Positions 25,174 to 34,289 are shown, counted from the first letter of the stretch. The stretch is 64,000 bases of DNA from an uncultured Myxococcaceae bacterium (GCA_945952225.1 CAMFHP010000021.1:1-64000), one strand, 5' to 3'. A program made the numbers and translations. Notes: generated by a model from the letters alone, not told the origin.

Positions 25174-26742
25174 ATGCGGCGCATCCCTTCCGCGGCGGGC
25201 GTCATCGCGGGTGCCGCGGTGGTGCTGATCGCCTTCGTCGTCGTCAACGGCCCCGAGGCGCGCGCGGAGTTTCCCCTCGACGACGCGTGGATCCACCTCG
25301 ACTACGCCCGCGGCCTCGTGCGCGACGGCGCGCCCACGTACAACCCCGGCGAGTCCGAGGCGGGCTTCTCCTCCGCCGCGTGGATCGTCGCGCTGCTCCC
25401 GTCGCTCCTCTTCGCGGCATCGCCCGCGGCCCTCGCGCTCGCGGTGAAGCTCACCACGCTCGCCTTCGCGATGGGGGCCTCGTGGGCCTCCGCGCGCCTC
25501 GCCGCGCGCATGGTGCCCGACGATCACCGCGAGACGGCGATGGCCCTCGGCGCGGTGCTCCCGTGGCTCTCTCCGGGCTTCGCCTTCGCGTCGGTGAGCG
25601 GCATGGAGGTCTCGCTCACCGCGTGCGTCGCGGCCCTCGCGCTCGACGCCGTTCTCGACGATCGCCCGCGCGCGTCGGCGCTGCTGCTGGGCGTGCTCCC
25701 GTGGTGTCGCCCCGAGGGCGCGGTGGTCTCGCTGGTCGGGTGGTGCGCGCTCACGCTCGCCGCGCCCACGACCGCGGAGCGCGTACGTCGCGGGGTGTTC
25801 GCGGCGCTGCCCGGCGCGGTGCTCGGCGCGCTGTGGGTGGGCTGGTGCCTCCACGTCGCGGGGCGTCCGCTGCCCAACACGTTCTACGCGAAGGCCGGTG
25901 ACGGACCGCTCGCGGCGCGCGTGGCGTACTGGTTCGAGCGTGTGCTGCTCGCGCCCGGCGCGCTCGCGGCGGTCGCGCTCACGGCGCTCGTCGCGTACGC
26001 GCTCGTGGGCGCTTCGAAGCACGCTGCGCAGCGTCGCGCGGCCCTCGTGGTGGGAGCCTCCGCGGCGCTCCCGGTGGCGGCCATCGTGGCGACGCACGGA
26101 CTCCATCGCGGCGTGTTGTTCTACGAGCAGCGGTACTTCCTCCCGTTCACCGCGCTCGTCGCGCCGCTCGCCGCCGCCGGGGGAGCACTCCTCGCGAAGG
26201 AGCTTGTTTCCAGGGGAATCCGCGCGCCCCTCGCCGCGCTCTCCCCCGCGCTCGTGGTGGCGCTGCTGGCCTCGCCCGCGTGGCTCGCGGCGCGCGAGAG
26301 CTACGCGGATCACTGCGCCGACATCCGACGGCTCCACATGCAGCCCGCGCTCGACGCCGCCGCGCAGACGCCGTCCGACACGGTGCTCGCCGTCGAGGGC
26401 GCCGGAGCCTCGCGCTTCTTCGCCGGACCGCGCCGCGTGATCGACCTCCTCGGGCTCAACACGCACCGTCTCGCGGGCGTCGACCAGCGCGAGCGCTTCT
26501 GCGTGGTGCTGCGCAGCGGCGCGCGCGTGGTGATCGTTCCCTCCGACTGGATGCCCGCGTTCGACGAGCTCTACCGCACGCAGACCCTCGCGACGTACAC
26601 CACGCCCCGCTGGTCGGTGACGGCCGCGCATCGTCCGCGCGCCGTGGTCACCGCCGCGGTGATTCCGCGCCCCGAAGCGCTGCGCTTCATGGACTCGCAC
26701 TTCGACGCCGACTGCCACCCCCGAACGAGCCGCACGCCGTGA
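25174..26742 (+). CDS. GT-C-type membrane glycosyltransferase-like protein
   Basis: A 522-residue protein with about ten transmembrane helices. The first periplasmic loop has FPLDDAWIHLDYARGLVRDG, the DD-x-(Y/W)-I acidic motif typical of GT-C enzymes, which take sugars from polyprenyl-phosphate carriers on the outer side of the inner membrane. The C-terminal soluble region has ASRFFAGPRRVIDLLGLNTH, where D-L-x-G-L-N is a common feature of this uncharacterised group. Start ATG 25174. It overlaps the next gene by four bases (GTGA). Donor and acceptor are unknown; lipid or protein glycosylation are the likely roles. Confidence 0.78.
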   Translation: MRRIPSAAGVIAGAAVVLIAFVVVNGPEARAEFPLDDAWIHLDYARGLVRDGAPTYNPGESEAGFSSAAWIVALLPSLLFAASPAALALAVKLTTLAFAMGASWASARLAARMVPDDHRETAMALGAVLPWLSPGFAFASVSGMEVSLTACVAALALDAVLDDRPRASALLLGVLPWCRPEGAVVSLVGWCALTLAAPTTAERVRRGVFAALPGAVLGALWVGWCLHVAGRPLPNTFYAKAGDGPLAARVAYWFERVLLAPGALAAVALTALVAYALVGASKHAAQRRAALVVGASAALPVAAIVATHGLHRGVLFYEQRYFLPFTALVAPLAAAGGALLAKELVSRGIRAPLAALSPALVVALLASPAWLAARESYADHCADIRRLHMQPALDAAAQTPSDTVLAVEGAGASRFFAGPRRVIDLLGLNTHRLAGVDQRERFCVVLRSGARVVIVPSDWMPAFDELYRTQTLATYTTPRWSVTAAHRPRAVVTAAVIPRPEALRFMDSHFDADCHPRTSRTP

Positions 26743-28379
26743 ACGCCCCGCCACCCTCTCGCGAACGCTCCCTCCGTGTGCTCGTGGTCGCGCTCGCCGC
26801 GGTGCTGCGCGGGGCAGGCCTCGTGACGGCCTCGCAGCTCCCGCTCTTTCGCCACATGCGCCTCGACAACCTCGTCTACCACGAGGCCGCGCGGCAGGTC
26901 GTCGGCGGCGACTGGCTCCTCGGACGCGACGTGCTGCACATGAGCCCGGGCTACACGGCCTTCATGGCGGCGATCTACGCGACCGCGGGCGAGGGGCCGT
27001 GGCCGTGGCGTCTCGCGCAGATGCTCCTCGGTCTCGCGACGGTGTGGTTCGTGGGCGACGTGGCCGCGACGGTGATCCGCTCGTGGCGTTGGGGCGTGGT
27101 CGCGTCGCTCGTGGCGGCGCTCTACGGGCCCTTCATCTTCTACGAGCAGCAGCTCCTGCCCGAGGCCGTCTCGACCTTTCTGCACGCGGGGTTGCTGGCG
27201 TCGGCGGTGCGACTCGCGCGCGGGCTCGACGACGGCGACGTGATTCCGCTGCGTCGCTTCGCGGGGCTCGGGCTGTGGTGGGGACTCGCCGTGCTGGTGC
27301 GTCCCAACGCGATGCTGCTCGGCGCGCCCCTCGCGCTGGGCCTCGCGTTCACGGGGCTTCGCATCGAGCGCGCGCGGCTCCGCGCGGTGGCGGCGATGGT
27401 GCTCGCGGCGGCGTGTGTGGTGGCGCCGGTGACCGTGCGCAACGCGGTGGTCGCGGGCGAGCGCGTGCTCGTGACCGACAGCGGCGGGCTCAACTTCTAC
27501 CTGGGCAACGGACCGGGCGCCGAGGGCACCTTCCGCGTGCCCGACGAGATCCCCGACGCGGGATCAGCGCAGCGGCAGTTCCCTGCGTTTCGCGCGTACG
27601 CGGAGCGCGAGACGGGGCGTCACCTCACGTCGCGCGAGGTCGATGCGTTCTGGTTCGCGAAGACCTTCGCGCACATCCGACGGCACCCGCGGTGGTGGGC
27701 GCGTCTCCTCGCGGAGAAGACCTGGCTCTTCTGGAACGCCCGCGAGATTCCCAACACCGAGGACTACACCTTCGTGCGCGGCCTCGACCCCGTGCTTGGC
27801 GCGCCGCTCGTGCAGTTCTGGATGCTCTCGCCCTTCGCCCTCGTGGGCACGGCGCTGTGGCTGCTCCGACGTCGCCGCGAGGAGGCGCTCGTCGCGGGTG
27901 TGAACGTGACCTTCATGAGCGCGCTCGTGGGCTTCTTCGTGCTCGCGCACTACCGTGTTCCCGCGGTGCCGGGGCTCCTCGTGGCGGCCGTCGGACTCGT
28001 CGCGCAGGGCGTCGCGTGGTGGCGTGCGGGCGATCGGAAGCCCACGCTCGCGGCGGCCCTCGCGGTGGCCCTCACGGTGCCGCTCGTGGCCGCGCCCAAG
28101 GTGCCGAAGCCCTGGGACGACGAGTGGTACAAGCTCGGCTACGCCTACCACCGCCAGGGCCGTCTCATGGCCGCGGAGCACGCGTACCGCGAGGCCCTGC
28201 GCATCGCGCCCGATCACCTGAGCGCGCACAAGAACCTGGCGATCCTGCGCGAGACGCTGGGCGACACGACGGCCGCGCGGCGCGAGTGGCAGGCCGTGCT
28301 GCGCATCGCGACGGCGACGCATCGGGCGAACTACATCACCGAGTCCACGGCGCACCTGCGCGCGCTCGAAGGGCGCTGA
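26739..28379 (+). CDS. GT39-like membrane glycosyltransferase with C-terminal TPRs
   Basis: A 546-residue protein, GTG start 26739 inside the stop of the previous gene. The N-terminal part has 10-12 hydrophobic helices with the GT-C/ArnT-like loops LDNLVYHEAARQVVGGDWLLG and LYGPFIFYEQQLLPE and the strand GGLNFYLGNGPGAEG. The last 90 residues form about two tetratricopeptide repeats (KLGYAYHRQGRLMAAEHAYREAL and the next HKNLAILRETLGDTTAA), here in pieces, likely for protein contact. The pair with the upstream gene suggests two enzymes of one envelope glycosylation step. Substrates are unknown. Confidence 0.78.
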   Translation: MNAPPPSRERSLRVLVVALAAVLRGAGLVTASQLPLFRHMRLDNLVYHEAARQVVGGDWLLGRDVLHMSPGYTAFMAAIYATAGEGPWPWRLAQMLLGLATVWFVGDVAATVIRSWRWGVVASLVAALYGPFIFYEQQLLPEAVSTFLHAGLLASAVRLARGLDDGDVIPLRRFAGLGLWWGLAVLVRPNAMLLGAPLALGLAFTGLRIERARLRAVAAMVLAAACVVAPVTVRNAVVAGERVLVTDSGGLNFYLGNGPGAEGTFRVPDEIPDAGSAQRQFPAFRAYAERETGRHLTSREVDAFWFAKTFAHIRRHPRWWARLLAEKTWLFWNAREIPNTEDYTFVRGLDPVLGAPLVQFWMLSPFALVGTALWLLRRRREEALVAGVNVTFMSALVGFFVLAHYRVPAVPGLLVAAVGLVAQGVAWWRAGDRKPTLAAALAVALTVPLVAAPKVPKPWDDEWYKLGYAYHRQGRLMAAEHAYREALRIAPDHLSAHKNLAILRETLGDTTAARREWQAVLRIATATHRANYITESTAHLRALEGR

Positions 28380-28410
28380 GCGCGTCGGCACTCCTGGCAG
28401 GCCGTGCGGG

Positions 28411-29232
28411 CTACGCGAAGGCGCCGTCGCCCACGCGGCGGCAGCGGCCGTACACGGTGACCGCGTCGTCGCGCGAGGCGTCGCCCTCGACGGTGACCTC
28501 GACGCGCGCGCCGCCCTGTTCGAACGAGAACCCCTGCGCGGGCCCCGCGGGACGCACGCCGAAGCGCACGAGCCACACAGCCGTCGAGGCCAGCGCGAGT
28601 CCCGATCCCGCGTCGTCGCTCGCACGCGGAACGAGCACGCGCGCGCGCACCGGACCCTCTGCCGTGGGAACGAACAGCACCGCGCCCACGGGCTTCGCCT
28701 TCTCGATCATGCGCTGCCACGGACCGGGATGGATCGCCGCCCGCGCGAGGGCGTCGGCGTCGCGCACGGGCACCTGCACCGTGAGCCATCCGCACGAGGC
28801 CGACTGCACGGGGAGTCCGTCGGCGAGGTCGCTCACGTCGAGTCCGAAGGCCGAGGCGGCGAGCGCGCGGTCTTCGACGGGGCGTCCGTTGATCACGGGA
28901 CGGGTGACGGTCATCGCGTAGCGGTCGCCGTCGCGGCGCACGCCCACGGCGATCACGCCTTGTTCGAAGACCACCTCGTCGAGGCCCAGCGAGGCCGCGG
29001 CGGCGAAGGCGCCCTTCGTCGAGAGCGGGAGCTCGCGGTTCGGGGTGAACATCCGCAGGCGCCACGCGCAGTCGTCGCGGCGCGGCGGAAGCACGAACAC
29101 GGTCATGGACGCGCCGAGCGAGGTGGCGATGCGCTGCCCGCGCGCGCCCGGATCTTCGTGGGCGCGGAGCACGGTGACGGTGGGGCCCGAGAAGTCTCCG
29201 TCGCCGAAGACTTCGAACTGAGAGTGCTGCAT
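28411..29232 (-). CDS. PhzF-family epimerase-like protein with altered active-site positions
   Basis: A 273-residue protein with the two-fold PhzF architecture (N-terminal half 1-130, C-terminal half 140-265). In active PhzF proteins the catalytic Glu lies in N-L-S-E-T and a second motif reads L-C-G-H-A-T; here the matching stretches are LGASMTVFV (Met43 where Glu is expected) and FTPNRELPLSTKGAF (no Cys-Gly-His). The C-terminal half has GSGLALASTAVW in place of the usual D-x-x-x-G-x-A pattern. It starts at ATG 29232 in a TGATG overlap with the epimerase gene. It is either a catalytically inactive member or one with a different reaction. Alignment was by eye. Confidence 0.75.
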   Translation of the reverse strand: MQHSQFEVFGDGDFSGPTVTVLRAHEDPGARGQRIATSLGASMTVFVLPPRRDDCAWRLRMFTPNRELPLSTKGAFAAAASLGLDEVVFEQGVIAVGVRRDGDRYAMTVTRPVINGRPVEDRALAASAFGLDVSDLADGLPVQSASCGWLTVQVPVRDADALARAAIHPGPWQRMIEKAKPVGAVLFVPTAEGPVRARVLVPRASDDAGSGLALASTAVWLVRFGVRPAGPAQGFSFEQGGARVEVTVEGDASRDDAVTVYGRCRRVGDGAFA

Positions 29233-30284
29233 CACGGGGTGTGGGGGCGGGCGTTGCGGTAGTGCGCGGCGATCTCGGCGAGCCCTTCGTCGAGCGTCAC
29301 GCGCGGCGACCATTGGAGCACCGTGCGGGCGTGGTCGATGCGGAACGATCCCCGGCGGAGCATGAAATCCACGGCGTTGCGGGTGAAGGGCGGGGGCCTC
29401 CCCGTGACGCGGGCGACGCCTTCGAAGCCCAGCGCGACGGCCTTCGCGAGCGCGCGGGGCACGGTGCGCGTGGGGCGCGGAACGCCCGCGGCGTCGGCGA
29501 GGCGCGTGAAGTACTCGCCCAGGGTGCAGTGCGTGTCGCCGTCGGTGAAGATGAACGCTTCGCCCACCGCGGCGTCGACGGTGAGCGCGCGCAGCACGCC
29601 GTCGAGGAGGTTGTCGACGTGCACGTGCGCGAAGTGTCCGCGGCCGCCGTCGACGAAGAGCATCTGCTTCGCGCGCATGAGCTCCACGGGGCGCACCACC
29701 CAGGGCACGGAGCCGATGCCGTAGACGTCTCCAGGGCGCACCACGATGACCGGCGCACCCGCGCGCTGGAGCTCGCGCGCCACCATCTCGCCCGCGCCCT
29801 TCGTGGCGCTGTACGGGTCGCCCGCGGCGAAGGGACCGACGGACTCATCGGCGAGCGCGCCCGCGTCGAGGCCCATGGCCGCGATGGACGAGAGGTGCAC
29901 GATGCGCTTCGCCCCCGCGTCGCGAAAGGCTTCGAGCGCGTGCCGTGTGCCCGTGACGTTGATGGCTTCGAAGTCGGCGAAGCTTCCCCAGTCGCCGACG
30001 CGGGCGGCGAAGTGGAGCGCGTGGTCGACGGAGCCCGCGGGCACGGCGGCGCGCACGGCGTCGCGGTCGCGGAGGTCGCAGCGCACGTAGCGGGAGCCCT
30101 CGGGGATCACCGTCGGGGGTGTCACATCGAGGAGCGTGACCTCGCGTCCGGCGTCGAGGAGGCGGCGCGTGAGGCGCGAGCCGATGAAGCCCGAGGCGCC
30201 GGTGATGACGTAGCGGCCCGGGGGCGGAGGAACGAGTTCGTCGGTGCGCACGGCGGCGGCACCGTACCCCATCCCGCGGGTCAC
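29232..30284 (-). CDS. NAD(P)-dependent epimerase / 3-beta-hydroxysteroid dehydrogenase-family protein
   Basis: Extended short-chain dehydrogenase of 350 residues. It shows the Rossmann motif GASGFIGSRL, acidic LLDV at the end of strand 2 and DLRD after strand 3, LHFAARVG, VHLSSIAAMG, and the catalytic Y-S-A-T-K. The segment RPGDVYGIGSVPWVV and the late HVHVDNLLDGVLRAL match the 3-beta-HSD/sterol C4-decarboxylase-like branch more than UDP-sugar epimerases. Start GTG or ATG near the 5' end is ambiguous: 30284 (MTRGMG) or 30272 (MGYGAA). The next gene (PhzF-like) is coupled by TGATG. Substrate unknown. Confidence 0.85.
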   Translation of the reverse strand: MTRGMGYGAAAVRTDELVPPPPGRYVITGASGFIGSRLTRRLLDAGREVTLLDVTPPTVIPEGSRYVRCDLRDRDAVRAAVPAGSVDHALHFAARVGDWGSFADFEAINVTGTRHALEAFRDAGAKRIVHLSSIAAMGLDAGALADESVGPFAAGDPYSATKGAGEMVARELQRAGAPVIVVRPGDVYGIGSVPWVVRPVELMRAKQMLFVDGGRGHFAHVHVDNLLDGVLRALTVDAAVGEAFIFTDGDTHCTLGEYFTRLADAAGVPRPTRTVPRALAKAVALGFEGVARVTGRPPPFTRNAVDFMLRRGSFRIDHARTVLQWSPRVTLDEGLAEIAAHYRNARPHTP

Positions 30285-30316
30285 GACGCACTGGAACCTC
30301 CATCGCGTTCGGGGGT

Positions 30317-30709
30317 ATGAGTGAACCCGACCGGGTGCATCGGGGAGGACCTGTGACGCAGCGCGATCACGAGACGGACATTCGAACGCTTCCGACGCTC
30401 TCGCGCGATTCGCAGCTCCTCGCCGAGCTGCACGGCGAGTGGCGTGACCTCGACGAGGTGCTGCGCCGCGCGCCCTCGGTGCTCCCCTACGCCGAAGCGC
30501 TGCGCGACCTCATGCGCCGCGTGGAGTCGCACCGCGCGATGCTCTTCGCCGCCAACGCGTCGTTGCAGGTGGAGCGCTCCGAGCGCGACCGCACGGCCCG
30601 CGTGGAGTTCGACGCCAACGTCGACGCGATCAAGTTCTGCACGGTGATGCTCGGCGAGATGCGCGCGCGGCTCGGACTGAGCTCGCTGCCGCCGCCCGTG
30701 ATCGACTGA
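30317..30709 (+). CDS. Hypothetical helical protein
   Basis: A 130-residue soluble protein, mostly helical and charged (LLAELHGEWRDLDEVLRRA, ESHRAMLFAANASLQVERSE in pieces), with no recognised motif. Start could be ATG 30317 or GTG 30353; the latter has a GGGGAGGA site four bases upstream, rather close. Codon use is typical of neighbours, with high GC3, so it is likely real. It is divergent from the epimerase gene and convergent with the UbiB kinase gene. No function assigned. Confidence 0.6.
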   Translation: MSEPDRVHRGGPVTQRDHETDIRTLPTLSRDSQLLAELHGEWRDLDEVLRRAPSVLPYAEALRDLMRRVESHRAMLFAANASLQVERSERDRTARVEFDANVDAIKFCTVMLGEMRARLGLSSLPPPVID

Positions 30710-30712
30710 GGG

Positions 30713-32050
30713 CTACACCCCGAGCTCGGCGCGGAGCAGACGGTTCCAGTTGGCGCGCGGACGGAGCTGCGCGAGCACGGCGATGAGCCCGAGCTGCATG
30801 CGTCCGACCATCACGAAATCCGGCGGCATGGCGACGGTCTTGCCGCGTGAGGGAAGCCATCCGAGTTCGCGGCCGATGTCCTTCGCGGTCTTCACGCCGT
30901 CGACCACGGCGGTACGAAGCAGCGCGCGGTCGATGGTCACCTCGGCGTCGCGGGCCACCATCGCCGCGGTGTGGAGCATGAAGTCCTGGTGGTGCTTGCG
31001 CGCCCGCGGATCCATGGACTCCATGCCGAAGAGGTTGGCGCTCTCGCGTCGCCACTCGTCGACGCGGTCGGTGACGAGCATGAGGGAGAGCTCGCGCCAG
31101 CGGCGGTGAAGCTCCGGCGGCATGACCTTCACCGACCCGAAATCGAGGAAGGCCACGCGGCCGTCGTGGGCGAAGAGGTAGTTGCCCGGGTGCGGATCGG
31201 TGTTGAACACGCCGCGTCCGAGGGCGAGCCCGAGGGTGAAGCGGAAGATCGCCCGCCCCGCGCGGTCGCGTTCGTCCTGCGTTCCGTGCTCCGAGACCTC
31301 ACGGATGGAGCGCCCCTCGACGAACTCCATGGTGATGACGTTGCGCGCCGTGTGCGAGTGGTACACCCGCGGCACCATCACATCGGCCCAGTCGGCGATG
31401 AGGGCGCGGAACATGTCCTGGTTGGCGGCCTCGCGCGTGTAATCGAGCTCGGCGGCGATGTGCTCGACGACCTCTTCGACGCCGCCGCGCGTGTCGGCGC
31501 CGGGGGCCATCATCGCCACGATGGGCTGCAGCGCTTCGAGGTTCTTGAGATCGCTCGTGAGGGCCTGCGCGATGGAGGGGTACTGCACCTTCACGGCGAC
31601 CGCGCGCTCGACGCCGTCTTCATCGCGAATCGCCGCGCGGTGCACCTGCCCGATGGAGGCCGCCGCGATGGGCGTCTCGTCGAAGCGGGTGTAGGCCTCG
31701 TCGAGCGGGCGTCCGAGGCCGCGCTCGATCTCCGCGCGGATCTCCGCGAACGACACCGTGGGCGCGTTCGACTGAAGCTTCGCGAGGGTCTTCTGGTAGA
31801 CGTCGGTGGCCTCGGGCGGAAGGATCCCGTCGACGTACGACATGGTCTGCCCGAGCTTGAGCGCGAGCCCGCGGAGATCGCCGAGCACCTTCAGCGCGCG
31901 CTCCGCGGATTGCTGCACGAGCAGCGCATCGAGGTCGGGGGCCTTCTCGCCACGGAGCACGCCACGGGCGACCGTGGGCAGCTCCGTCGCGGCGAGCTTC
32001 ATGAGGGCCATGCCTCGCGCGAGTCGTCCTTTGGGAATCTCGTCGGCCAC
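30713..32050 (-). CDS. UbiB/ABC1 (ADCK)-family atypical kinase
   Basis: A 445-residue protein of the ABC1/UbiB family, ATPase/kinase-like proteins needed for quinone biosynthesis. Family motifs are all visible: KLGQTMSYVDGILPPE (KxGQ), IAAASIGQVHRA (Ala-rich nucleotide loop), AVAVKVQYP (invariant Lys), NVITMEFVEG, TDPHPGNYLF (catalytic loop D-x-H-x-G-N) and FLDFGSV (metal-binding DFG). GTG 32050 is preferred since GGAGGA lies about five bases before it; 32074 would add eight residues. No other quinone biosynthesis gene is next to it. It follows argJ on the same strand with an 81-base gap. Confidence 0.9.
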   Translation of the reverse strand: MADEIPKGRLARGMALMKLAATELPTVARGVLRGEKAPDLDALLVQQSAERALKVLGDLRGLALKLGQTMSYVDGILPPEATDVYQKTLAKLQSNAPTVSFAEIRAEIERGLGRPLDEAYTRFDETPIAAASIGQVHRAAIRDEDGVERAVAVKVQYPSIAQALTSDLKNLEALQPIVAMMAPGADTRGGVEEVVEHIAAELDYTREAANQDMFRALIADWADVMVPRVYHSHTARNVITMEFVEGRSIREVSEHGTQDERDRAGRAIFRFTLGLALGRGVFNTDPHPGNYLFAHDGRVAFLDFGSVKVMPPELHRRWRELSLMLVTDRVDEWRRESANLFGMESMDPRARKHHQDFMLHTAAMVARDAEVTIDRALLRTAVVDGVKTAKDIGRELGWLPSRGKTVAMPPDFVMVGRMQLGLIAVLAQLRPRANWNRLLRAELGV

Positions 32051-32131
32051 CGTCGTCCTCCGAACCTGCACCACCGCTTCGATGCGCTGCGCCGCGTGCG
32101 CGACGCGCCGTGATCGCGAGGGGAGCTGCGA

Positions 32132-33442
32132 TCAGGTGCGGTAGTCGGCGTTCTCGCTGATGTACTCGTGCGTGCGGTCGCCGCCGAGCACGGTGGCCTT
32201 CGCGTCGCCGAGGCCCAGGTCGACCTCGATCTCCACCCGTCGCCCGTGCGGCGGATGGCGCACCGGAGGCTTGAAGGTCACGCCGTCGGGGGGCGCCACG
32301 GAGGCGTAGAGCTCCGCGGACTTCATGTGCGCCACGAGCGCGGTCTCGGTCTCGGGATCGAGGCGGAACGCACCGTCGCGAAAGATCTCGCGCCCGGCCA
32401 TGGCGATCGCACAGCGCGAGAGGTCGAGGTCGGGCCTCGCGGCGCCCACGTGCTTGCCGATGGCCATGACCAGTCGGCCCACGTTGGGGTCGTTGCCGCA
32501 GATGGCGCACTGGAGCAGCGGCGAGTTCACCACCGACTTGCCCACGCCCAGCGCGAGCGCGCGGTCGGGGGCGCCCTTCACGGTCACGCGGATCACGTGG
32601 TGCACGCCCTCGCCGTTGCGCACGACGTCTTCGGTGAGCGCCGCGCACACCTGCGTGAGGGCCTCACGGAACGCCGAGAGCTCACAGGGAACCTTCTTCG
32701 ACGAGACGAGGGCCACCGTGTCCGACGTGCTCGTGTCGCTGTCGATGGACATGGCGTTGAAGGTCGCATCGACCGCGTCGCGCAGGGCTTCGCGGAGCGC
32801 CTCGCGGGGCACGTCGCAGTCGGTGAGCAGGTAGACCAGCATGGTCGCGAGGTTGGGCTCGATCATGCCCGCGCCCTTCGCGATGCCCACGATGCGACCC
32901 GCTCCCACGGCGGCGCTGCGCACCTTGGGGTAGAGGTCCGTGGTGACGATCCCCTCGGCGGCGGGCATCACCGAATCGCCCTGGAGCGAGGCCTTCAGCG
33001 CGGGCAGCGCGGTGAGCATCGCGTCGACGGGGAGCCTCCACCCGATGACGCCCGTGGAGCACGGGAGCACCTGGCGCGCGTCGAGTCCGAGCTCCGTCGC
33101 GAGGGCCTCACAGAGTCGCTCCGAGGCTTCGACCCCGCCGGGCGCGCACACGTTCGACACCTTGTTGTTCACGAGGATCGCGCCGAGCGTGGGCTCGTCG
33201 AGGCGACGGCGTCCGACGATCACCGGCGCGCCGGGAAACGCGTTGCGCGTGAACACCGCGGCGAAGGCGTCGGTGGGCTCGTCGAGGGTGAGCAGCGTGA
33301 GCGTCATGGCCGAGGGCTTGTGCACCTCGACGGGCACGAAGTTCAGCCGCGTGGTGCCCACACGAAAGCCCTGCGGGAGCGCCGACTGCGCGGCGAGCCA
33401 GGCGCGGTGCGCGTCGGCCGAGGAGAACTCCGGGTGCATCAT
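32132..33442 (-). CDS. argJ: Glutamate N-acetyltransferase / ornithine acetyltransferase
   Basis: ArgJ of 436 residues, which moves the acetyl group from N-acetylornithine to glutamate in the cyclic arginine pathway (and may make N-acetylglutamate from acetyl-CoA). The self-cleavage site is in KGAGMIEPNLATML, where Thr of A-T-M-L becomes the nucleophile of the beta chain. Other hallmarks are VNNKVSNVCAPGG, CSTGVIGWRLP and AMSIDSDTSTSDTVAL; the C terminus ENADYRT is close to the canonical end. Length is slightly above the usual 390-410 because of a longer N terminus. No other arg gene is present in the window. Confidence 0.95.
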   Translation of the reverse strand: MMHPEFSSADAHRAWLAAQSALPQGFRVGTTRLNFVPVEVHKPSAMTLTLLTLDEPTDAFAAVFTRNAFPGAPVIVGRRRLDEPTLGAILVNNKVSNVCAPGGVEASERLCEALATELGLDARQVLPCSTGVIGWRLPVDAMLTALPALKASLQGDSVMPAAEGIVTTDLYPKVRSAAVGAGRIVGIAKGAGMIEPNLATMLVYLLTDCDVPREALREALRDAVDATFNAMSIDSDTSTSDTVALVSSKKVPCELSAFREALTQVCAALTEDVVRNGEGVHHVIRVTVKGAPDRALALGVGKSVVNSPLLQCAICGNDPNVGRLVMAIGKHVGAARPDLDLSRCAIAMAGREIFRDGAFRLDPETETALVAHMKSAELYASVAPPDGVTFKPPVRHPPHGRRVEIEVDLGLGDAKATVLGGDRTHEYISENADYRT

Positions 33443-33635
33443 CGCGCGACGGTTTCGCCAAAAGCCCGGAGGCCGTCAAGCCGTGTCTCGGCGCCGTCGG
33501 AGCGTGACCCCGTTGCGCGCGTCGGACATTTTGTCTGCACCACCAACTCCGCCCGCGCATCGCAAGACCGTGGAATCCGCGCCGCGCGCGAGCACGCACT
33601 GGGGCACACAACGTGAAAGGCCGTTAAGACAGCAC

Positions 33636-34067
33636 ATGGAAGCCAACGGGGGAATCGGTCGCCTGGGGAACGAAGTGTTCATCGTGCTCGCGGTGCTCGC
33701 GGTGCTCGGTGGTTTCGCCTGGGTGGCCCGCGGCGCGCGCCGCAACGCCGCGCAGATCGCGATGACGCACCGCTGGGAGCCGCTGCGTCCGTGCCTCGAC
33801 CGGGTGATGCGTCGGCAGCTCCAGTGCGAGCGCGAGGCGTGGGGCGCGCGGGGGCGCGAGAGCGTGTGTGTGCAGTGCGGGACCCTCGCGCGCACGTACC
33901 TCATCACCGCCGAGGCGCAGCCGCCGGGGATCACCTCCGAGGAGGAGCGCATGGTGCTCCGTCGGGTGCGCGACGTGTTCCTGCGCCGTGCGATGCCCTC
34001 CCGCGAAGACGCCCGCACGCTGATGCTCATGGGCGACCGCATCGCGCACGCCCGCGACACGCACTGA
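33636..34067 (+). CDS. Hypothetical single-pass membrane protein
   Basis: About 143 residues, ATG 33636. One N-terminal transmembrane helix (NEVFIVLAVLAVLGGFAWVA) is followed by a basic, helical cytosolic domain with a C-x-x-C pair (VCVQCGTLA) and a further Cys (QLQCERE). The CxxC could bind metal or be redox-active, but no known family is recognised. It is divergent from argJ. The stop codon coincides with the start of a 17-bp tandem repeat. Confidence 0.62.
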   Translation: MEANGGIGRLGNEVFIVLAVLAVLGGFAWVARGARRNAAQIAMTHRWEPLRPCLDRVMRRQLQCEREAWGARGRESVCVQCGTLARTYLITAEAQPPGITSEEERMVLRRVRDVFLRRAMPSREDARTLMLMGDRIAHARDTH

Positions 34068-34117
34068 CGCGCGACCCGCACGGACGCGCGACCCGCACGG
34101 ACGCGCGACCCGCACGC
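34067..34117. repeat. Three tandem copies of a 17-bp repeat
   Basis: ACGCGCGACCCGCACGG is repeated at 34067-34083 and 34084-34100, with a third copy at 34101-34117 that differs in its last base, followed by a degenerate half copy. It begins at the stop codon of the small membrane protein gene and lies in the convergent intergenic region (34068-34289). Confidence 0.85.
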
Positions 34118-34240
34118 GAACGCGCGACGGCGAGAGATCCACGGAGAGGGATCGCACGGAGGGCGCGTCGGCGGGGAATCGGGGAATCGGTCGGAGGGGG
34201 AACGCGGTCGTCCGGTGGGGGACTGCCGCAACTCGTCACC

Positions 34241-34265
34241 CCGGGTGCCGCAATGTGGCACCCGG
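34241..34265. terminator. Strong hairpin between convergent genes
   Basis: CCGGGTGCC (34241-34249) and GGCACCCGG (34257-34265) form a perfect 9-bp GC-rich stem with a 7-nt loop (GCAATGT). It is placed between the plus-strand gene ending at 34067 and the minus-strand gene ending at 34290. There is no T tract, as is common in this GC range, so a bidirectional terminator or mRNA stabiliser is likely but not certain. Confidence 0.45.
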
Positions 34266-34289
34266 ACGCCACGGTGCGCGCGGGCGCGG

